Source: Elusimicrobia bacterium HGW-Elusimicrobia-1 (GTDB lineage Bacteria; Elusimicrobiota; Endomicrobiia; PHAN01). From it: a stretch of 64,000 nt of DNA. The position numbers were made by a program, and so were the translations under genes. This document shows positions 59,784-64,000 of the stretch, in pieces; position 1 is the first letter of the stretch, and every line of letters starts with the position of its first letter. The stretch covers positions 31,664-95,663 of the forward strand of contig PHAN01000005.1 of assembly GCA_002841695.1 (NCBI GenBank), given 5' to 3'. Below the pieces are notes generated by a model, which saw nothing but the letters and a program-made list of their open reading frames with translations, did no database searches and had not been told where the DNA came from.

Positions 59784-61001
59784 TCACGCGCCGAATTTTG
59801 CAAGACGCCGCGCGTGCGAAAGGGCCATAGTCATAACGCTTGTGGCCGGAATGCGGCCGAGCGAGCCCTTTATAAATTCGGTTTCGGTGAATCTTTTTAC
59901 GGCCGGATTGTATCTGGCCGATTTTGAATAAATCATCAGCGGCACCGGATGCCACGAGTGCGACTTCATTGCCGCCGGAGTCGAATGGTCTCCCGTCACC
60001 ACCAGCACGGTCGGGTCGAGTTCGAGTATTCCCGGCACGCAGAGATCGACGTCTTCGACGGCTTTTACTTTACGCGAAAAATCGCCGTCTTCTCCGGCGG
60101 AGTCGGTGGCTTTTATGTGCACGAAAAAAAAGTCGTATTTATCGAAGTTCTTTTTAAGCGTTTCGAATTCTGAAATTATGGTATCGCAGCCCTTCGCCAC
60201 GTCCATTCCGACGAGACGAGACAGGCCTTTATACATTGGATACGCGGCGATGCACAGCGCCCGCATTGCGAAGACGTCGCCGAATGACGGAATGTCTATC
60301 ATGTTGGCGAAGCCGCGCAAAAGCACGGCGTTGGCCGGGCGCGCGGCTTTGAGTTTTTCGTCGGAGGCGGCGATAAATTTATTAACAATCGAGGCGGAAA
60401 AACCGGCCGCGGAAACTGTCGGATTTACTTGGAGATTTTTAAGACCCTCTTTCTGAGGGTCGGAATCCGTGAGGCGGTCGGAAAGTATTGTGCCTTCGGG
60501 CGGACGGAAAACCACGGCGAAGCGGTGCTCTTTGACGGGCAGGACGAATATCTTGACGCCGTCGATAACGGAGCCGTCCAGGAGTTTGCAGATTTTGGCC
60601 GAGGCGTCGGAGGCGATGCGTCCGGCCCGTCGGTCGATTATGGTTCCGTCGCCGGAAACGGTGGCGAAATTCCCCCGCGCGGCGAGGTCGCCCTTTTGAA
60701 ACTCAAAGTCCACGCCCAGCGAATCAAGCAAGCCGCGGCCGATTTCGTATTGCAGCGGGTCGTAGCCGAAAATGCCCAGATGCGCGGGGCCCGACCCGGG
60801 CGTAACGCCGGGGGCGATGGGATCGTGAAACCCGCATTCGGACTTGGCGGCCAGGCCGTCGAGGATGTCGTGCCTGGACATTTCAAGTTCGGTCTTTTGA
60901 AGCTCCGGATGCTGTATCCCGCCGAGGCCGTCCATTACGAGCAGCACTATCTTGGCGTCGTTTTTAACGACCATCCTGCGTATAAATTCCTGGGTTATCA
61001 T
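59784..61001 (-). CDS. apgM: Cofactor-independent phosphoglycerate mutase, archaeal type
   Basis: Interconverts 3- and 2-phosphoglycerate. A 405-aa alkaline-phosphatase-fold enzyme with KIVLLVMDGLGG at the start, the nucleophile Ser in GVTPGSGPAHLGIFGYDP, and metal ligands in FVHIKATDSAGEDGD and VVTGDHSTPAAMKSHSWHP. It overlaps the RelE-type toxin gene by 4 bp and belongs to the gap-pgk operon, completing lower glycolysis. Confidence 0.95.
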   Translation of the reverse strand: MITQEFIRRMVVKNDAKIVLLVMDGLGGIQHPELQKTELEMSRHDILDGLAAKSECGFHDPIAPGVTPGSGPAHLGIFGYDPLQYEIGRGLLDSLGVDFEFQKGDLAARGNFATVSGDGTIIDRRAGRIASDASAKICKLLDGSVIDGVKIFVLPVKEHRFAVVFRPPEGTILSDRLTDSDPQKEGLKNLQVNPTVSAAGFSASIVNKFIAASDEKLKAARPANAVLLRGFANMIDIPSFGDVFAMRALCIAAYPMYKGLSRLVGMDVAKGCDTIISEFETLKKNFDKYDFFFVHIKATDSAGEDGDFSRKVKAVEDVDLCVPGILELDPTVLVVTGDHSTPAAMKSHSWHPVPLMIYSKSARYNPAVKRFTETEFIKGSLGRIPATSVMTMALSHARRLAKFGA

Positions 61002-61264
61002 TTATAAATCTCTCTTCTGTGCCCTATAAGATGAACCCTAATTTTGCGCGTTTCTTTTTCTGCCGTGTAAATCACACGAACATCGCCGACTCGCAACTTC
61101 AAAAAACCCTTCAAACCGGCAGTCAGCGATTCCGGAGCGATTCGCTCGAAATTTTCCGACAGCCACCGCAATTTTTCCAAAACACAACGCGCCTCGACAT
61201 TACCGATCCTCGCGAGTTGTTTTTCGGCGGGCGGCAGAAAAACGACTTTATATTTTCTCACCAC
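60998..61264 (-). CDS. RelE/ParE-family toxin
   Basis: An 88-aa toxin: YKVVFLPPAEKQLARIG, FLKLRVGDVRVIYTAEKE and HLIGHRREIY are the family pattern, with a C-terminal His/Arg set. It overlaps its antitoxin by 7 bp and apgM by 4 bp, so it is embedded in the glycolytic operon. Confidence 0.88.
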   Translation of the reverse strand: MVRKYKVVFLPPAEKQLARIGNVEARCVLEKLRWLSENFERIAPESLTAGLKGFLKLRVGDVRVIYTAEKETRKIRVHLIGHRREIYK

Positions 61265-61467
61265 TTGACGCCGTATTTTTTTGCGATTTTTTCCGCGGGT
61301 ATTTCTTTTTTTGTTTTAAGCGACCCGACCAGATTATTTTTAACAGTGGTTTTGACGTCCAAACCGACATCCGTATCGCCGAGCAGTTCGGCTATTTTTT
61401 CCTCGACAATACGCTCGATTGCGGGCTTCATCCTCTTTATTTCCAAAGTCAGCGCGGATTTAGACAT
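61258..61467 (-). CDS. Putative antitoxin of the RelE pair
   Basis: A 69-aa helical protein (MSKSALTLEIKRMKPAIERI at the start, AEKIAKKYGVKW at the end). I do not recognise a named antitoxin family, and there is no clear DNA-binding domain. The call rests on size, charge and the 7-bp overlap with the toxin downstream. Confidence 0.7.
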   Translation of the reverse strand: MSKSALTLEIKRMKPAIERIVEEKIAELLGDTDVGLDVKTTVKNNLVGSLKTKKEIPAEKIAKKYGVKW

Positions 61468-61481
61468 AACTTTACCCTCAT

Positions 61482-62681
61482 TTATTTGTCTTTCAAAGCG
61501 GCTATGCCGGGGAGTTCTTTTCCTTCGAGATATTCAAGAGACGCTCCGCCGCCGGTGGATATGTGAGTGATTTTTTTGTCGAGTCCCGCTTTTTTTACGG
61601 CCGAGACGGAATCTCCGCCGCCGACCACCGAGACCGCGCCGTTTTCCGTAGCGGCAGCAACAAATTTAGCCACCTCGACGGTGCCGTTGGCAAATTCATC
61701 TATCTCAAAAACGCCCATGGGTCCGTTCCAGAGAATGGTTTTGGCTCCGGTTATCACGGGAGCCAGCCGGGCCACGCTTGAAGGGCCTATATCAACGCCT
61801 ATCCAGCCGTCGGGAATTTCGACGCCGTCGGTGTTCTTGTGCTCCGCGCCTTTTTCTATCTTCCGCGCTATAATGTGGTCTATCGGAAGAAGCACCCGGC
61901 ATTTTGACGCCAGAGCTTTTTCCATTATCGAGCCGGCCGTCGCTATTTTGTCTTTTTCGACGAGAGACATGCCCACTCCGACCTTTTTATTCAGAAGAAA
62001 CGTGTAAGCCATGGCGCCGCCGATAACCAGCGCGTCGACTTTGGATGTAAGATTGTCGAGGATGGCTATTTTATCCGACACTTTGGCGCCGCCGATTATG
62101 GCCACAAAAGGCCTTGCGGGATTCCGCATCGTCTCTCCGAGGAATTTTATTTCTTTTTCGACGAGAAGTCCGGAACACGCGATACCGACATACTTTGTGA
62201 TACCTACGGTCGAGGCGTGCGCGCGATGCACGGTGCCGAAAGCGTCCTGTACGAAAACTTCGCCCAGCGAAGCGAGTTGTTTGGCGAACGCATCGTCGTT
62301 TTTTTCTTCATCGGGATGGAACCGCAGATTTTCAAGAAGCAGCACCTCGCCGCCTTTGAGAGCCGCCGCGGCTTTTTGAACTTCGGGCCCGACGCAATCC
62401 GCGACAAACTTCACGGAAACTCCGAGAATTTCCGAGAGACGTTTTGCCACGGGCGCAAGAGACATCGAGGCGACCGGTTTGCCTTTGGGGCGACCCAGAT
62501 GACTCATCAAAACAAGCGAGGCGCCCGTCTGCGCGAGGATGTGTTTTATCGTCGGAACTGCCGCCTGTATGCGCTTGTCGTTGGTGATTTTACCGGATTC
62601 ATCAATGGGAACATTGAAGTCCGCGCGCATCAGGACTTTCTTATTTTTCAGGTCTGCGTCTCGCACCGATAGTTTGCTCAT
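61482..62681 (-). CDS. pgk: Phosphoglycerate kinase
   Basis: Makes ATP from 1,3-bisphosphoglycerate. A 399-aa enzyme with LMRADFNVPID, SHLGRPKG, LLLENLRFHPDEE, the nucleotide loop AIIGGAKVSDKI and the C-terminal VVGGGDSVSAV and STGGGASLEYLEG. It follows gap by 20 bp. Confidence 0.97.
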   Translation of the reverse strand: MSKLSVRDADLKNKKVLMRADFNVPIDESGKITNDKRIQAAVPTIKHILAQTGASLVLMSHLGRPKGKPVASMSLAPVAKRLSEILGVSVKFVADCVGPEVQKAAAALKGGEVLLLENLRFHPDEEKNDDAFAKQLASLGEVFVQDAFGTVHRAHASTVGITKYVGIACSGLLVEKEIKFLGETMRNPARPFVAIIGGAKVSDKIAILDNLTSKVDALVIGGAMAYTFLLNKKVGVGMSLVEKDKIATAGSIMEKALASKCRVLLPIDHIIARKIEKGAEHKNTDGVEIPDGWIGVDIGPSSVARLAPVITGAKTILWNGPMGVFEIDEFANGTVEVAKFVAAATENGAVSVVGGGDSVSAVKKAGLDKKITHISTGGGASLEYLEGKELPGIAALKDK

Positions 62682-62701
62682 ATTTTTGCGCTCCCTCCGG
62701 T

Positions 62702-63754
62702 TTAGATTCCTTTTTTATCCATATATTTTATCAAGTCGACGACGCGCGAGGAGTAACCCCACTCGTTGTCGTACCACGCCAGCACTTTAACGAAATTGCC
62801 GCCGATGACTTTGGTGATTTTTCCGTCGACAGTCGACGATATGGCGGAGTGGTTGTAATCCACGGAGACAAGCGGCTCGTCGGAATATTCGAGTATGCCC
62901 TTCATTTTGCCTTCGGCGGCTTCTTTGAGCGCCGAATTTATTTCTTCGACTGTCGCGGGCTTGGCCAGTTCGACGGTAAGGTCCACCACGGAAACATTGG
63001 GCGTAGGCACGCGAATGGCGAAGCCGTCGAGTTTGCCTTTGAGTTCGGGAATCACAAGTCCGATGGCCTTGGCGGCGCCCGTCGTCGTGGGAATCATGGA
63101 GACGGCGGCGGCTCGGGAGCGTCTTAAATCGGAGTGCGCCATATCCTGGATTTTCTGATCGTTGGTGTAAGCGTGTATCGTGGTCATGAGGCCTTTTACT
63201 ATTCCCCATTTATCGTTGATTACTTTTGCGACGGGACCGAGACAGTTTGTGGTGCAGGAAGCGTTTGAGACGACGTTGTGATTTTTGGGATCGTATTTAT
63301 CGTCGTTGACGCCCATTACAATCGTTATATCCTCGCCCTCGGCGGGAGCGGAAATGATGACTTTTTTGGCTCCGCCTTTGGTGATGTGGCTCTCGGCGCC
63401 GCGGACTTCTTTTCCTTTTTTGTTGACGCCGTCTTTTTTTATGGTGAAAAGTCCGGTGGATTCGACGACAACGTTTATGCCGAGATCTTTCCAGGGGATT
63501 TCAGCCGGATCTTTTTTCTTGAATACTTTTATTTTTTTGCCATCGACGGAGATTTCGTCTTCCGAAACCGCTTTGACTTCTGCCGCCAGACGTCCGTGAA
63601 CGGAATCGTATTTGAAAAGATGCGCGTTGGTTTTTGCGTCGGTAAGATCGTTTATGGCGACGAGTTCGATGTCTTTGTCTTTTCGCTCGATAATCGCGCG
63701 GGCCACAAGACGCCCGATTCTGCCGAAACCGTTGATGCCTACTTTGACTGACAT
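62702..63754 (-). CDS. gap: Glyceraldehyde-3-phosphate dehydrogenase
   Basis: A 350-aa enzyme with the NAD motif [11 protein letters not shown], the catalytic Cys in [12 protein letters not shown], and the end [15 protein letters not shown]. The start at 63754 has GGAGGA 6 nt upstream. First gene of the long leftward operon. Confidence 0.97.
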   Translation of the reverse strand: MSVKVGINGFGRIGRLVARAIIERKDKDIELVAINDLTDAKTNAHLFKYDSVHGRLAAEVKAVSEDEISVDGKKIKVFKKKDPAEIPWKDLGINVVVESTGLFTIKKDGVNKKGKEVRGAESHITKGGAKKVIISAPAEGEDITIVMGVNDDKYDPKNHNVVSNASCTTNCLGPVAKVINDKWGIVKGLMTTIHAYTNDQKIQDMAHSDLRRSRAAAVSMIPTTTGAAKAIGLVIPELKGKLDGFAIRVPTPNVSVVDLTVELAKPATVEEINSALKEAAEGKMKGILEYSDEPLVSVDYNHSAISSTVDGKITKVIGGNFVKVLAWYDNEWGYSSRVVDLIKYMDKKGI

Positions 63755-63871
63755 AATTCCTCCGTATAGAGTTCGGAAACTTCCGATTCCGTCCGTCGGG
63801 ACGGCGTTCAAAGACGTTGCCGATATTATTTTTTGTGCGGCGGTTTTCCGACGCGGGTGCTAAGGCGGGTT

Positions 63872-63900
63872 ATGTTATCAAATATGACGGAAAAAGTCAA
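63872..63900 (-). promoter_or_regulatory. Sigma-70 promoter of the gap-pgk operon
   Basis: TTGACT (complement at 63895-63900), 17-nt spacer, TAACAT (63872-63877), minus strand, about 118 nt upstream of gap. Beyond it, 63910-63945 carries another copy of the ATAGTGAATAG-type repeat. Confidence 0.75.
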
Positions 63901-64000
63901 TAAAAAGAGGGTAAATAGTAATAGTGAATAGAAAATAGTAAAGACAAAAACGGCGACGAATGGAAGGCGCGGCGTCGGACAATGGTAAATTCCCCCTTAA

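Overview
The window looks like a chromosomal segment of an uncultivated, anaerobic, diderm bacterium. Pointers are a pyruvate:ferredoxin oxidoreductase (porGDAB), assimilation of sulfate through APS with ferredoxin-type enzymes, an archaeal-type phosphoglycerate mutase, a PorV/PorQ-like outer-membrane protein next to a secreted protease with a FlgD-like C-terminus, and a CsaB/DUF5693 envelope pair. This mix fits Elusimicrobiota-like or related candidate phyla, but I cannot settle the phylum from sequence alone. Almost all genes lie on the minus strand in long, tightly coupled operons with many 4-bp ATGA stop/start overlaps.

Layout. (1) 1-5950: type I restriction-modification operon (hsdM, a DUF1016 nuclease, a 17-codon micro-ORF, hsdS, start of hsdR) followed on its upstream side by a DUF4145 gene. 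(2) 5951-12143: a decayed integrase fragment, an unknown gene, a relic of a PorV-type 3' end, a lipoprotein, a PorV-like protein and a large subtilisin-like protease. (3) 12144-23427: a mobile or element-like region. It holds a hairpin/terminator array with a shared 9-11 nt motif, several unknown genes including a metallophosphatase-like protein that lacks its catalytic residues, a sigma-70 family factor, a structured leader with two competing 15-bp hairpins and two minimal ORFs, a tyrosine recombinase, an unknown gene with a C-terminal winged-helix-like region, a frameshifted helix-turn-helix gene, a degenerate tyrosine recombinase and a large serine recombinase whose 3' end runs antisense into tRNA-Asn(GTT).

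(4) 24064-39385: one continuous sulfur/tetrapyrrole gene run transcribed leftwards from a strong sigma-70 promoter with a repeated operator: cysK, an Rrf2 regulator, the sulfur-carrier methionine route (hcyS, metY, hcyF, hcyD), sulfite reductase, tusA, DUF2061, cysH, cysD, cysN, siroheme dehydrogenase, a HemC-CobA-HemD fusion, hemB and hemL. The pieces fit together: APS formation and reduction give sulfite, the siroheme enzyme makes sulfide, and the carrier-protein system or CysK places sulfur into homocysteine or cysteine; the hem genes supply siroheme. Short inverted-repeat elements interrupt this run at three places. (5) 39560-48583: porB-A-D-G, recR, dnaX, a phosphohexomutase, a GAF/PAS sensor-like protein and a 31-residue basic protein.

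(6) 48774-52584: an AT-rich defence island abutting the 3' end of tRNA-Ser(TGA): a RelE-like toxin with an XRE-Panacea antitoxin, an interrupted small gene, and an EcoRI-type adenine methyltransferase paired with a DUF262-HNH nuclease. (7) 52585-63900: one long leftward housekeeping run from a good promoter: gap, pgk, a small RelE toxin-antitoxin pair, apgM, secG, tRNA-Leu(GAG), two HEAT-repeat paralogues, DUF5693, csaB, tyrS, serS and tRNA-Ser.
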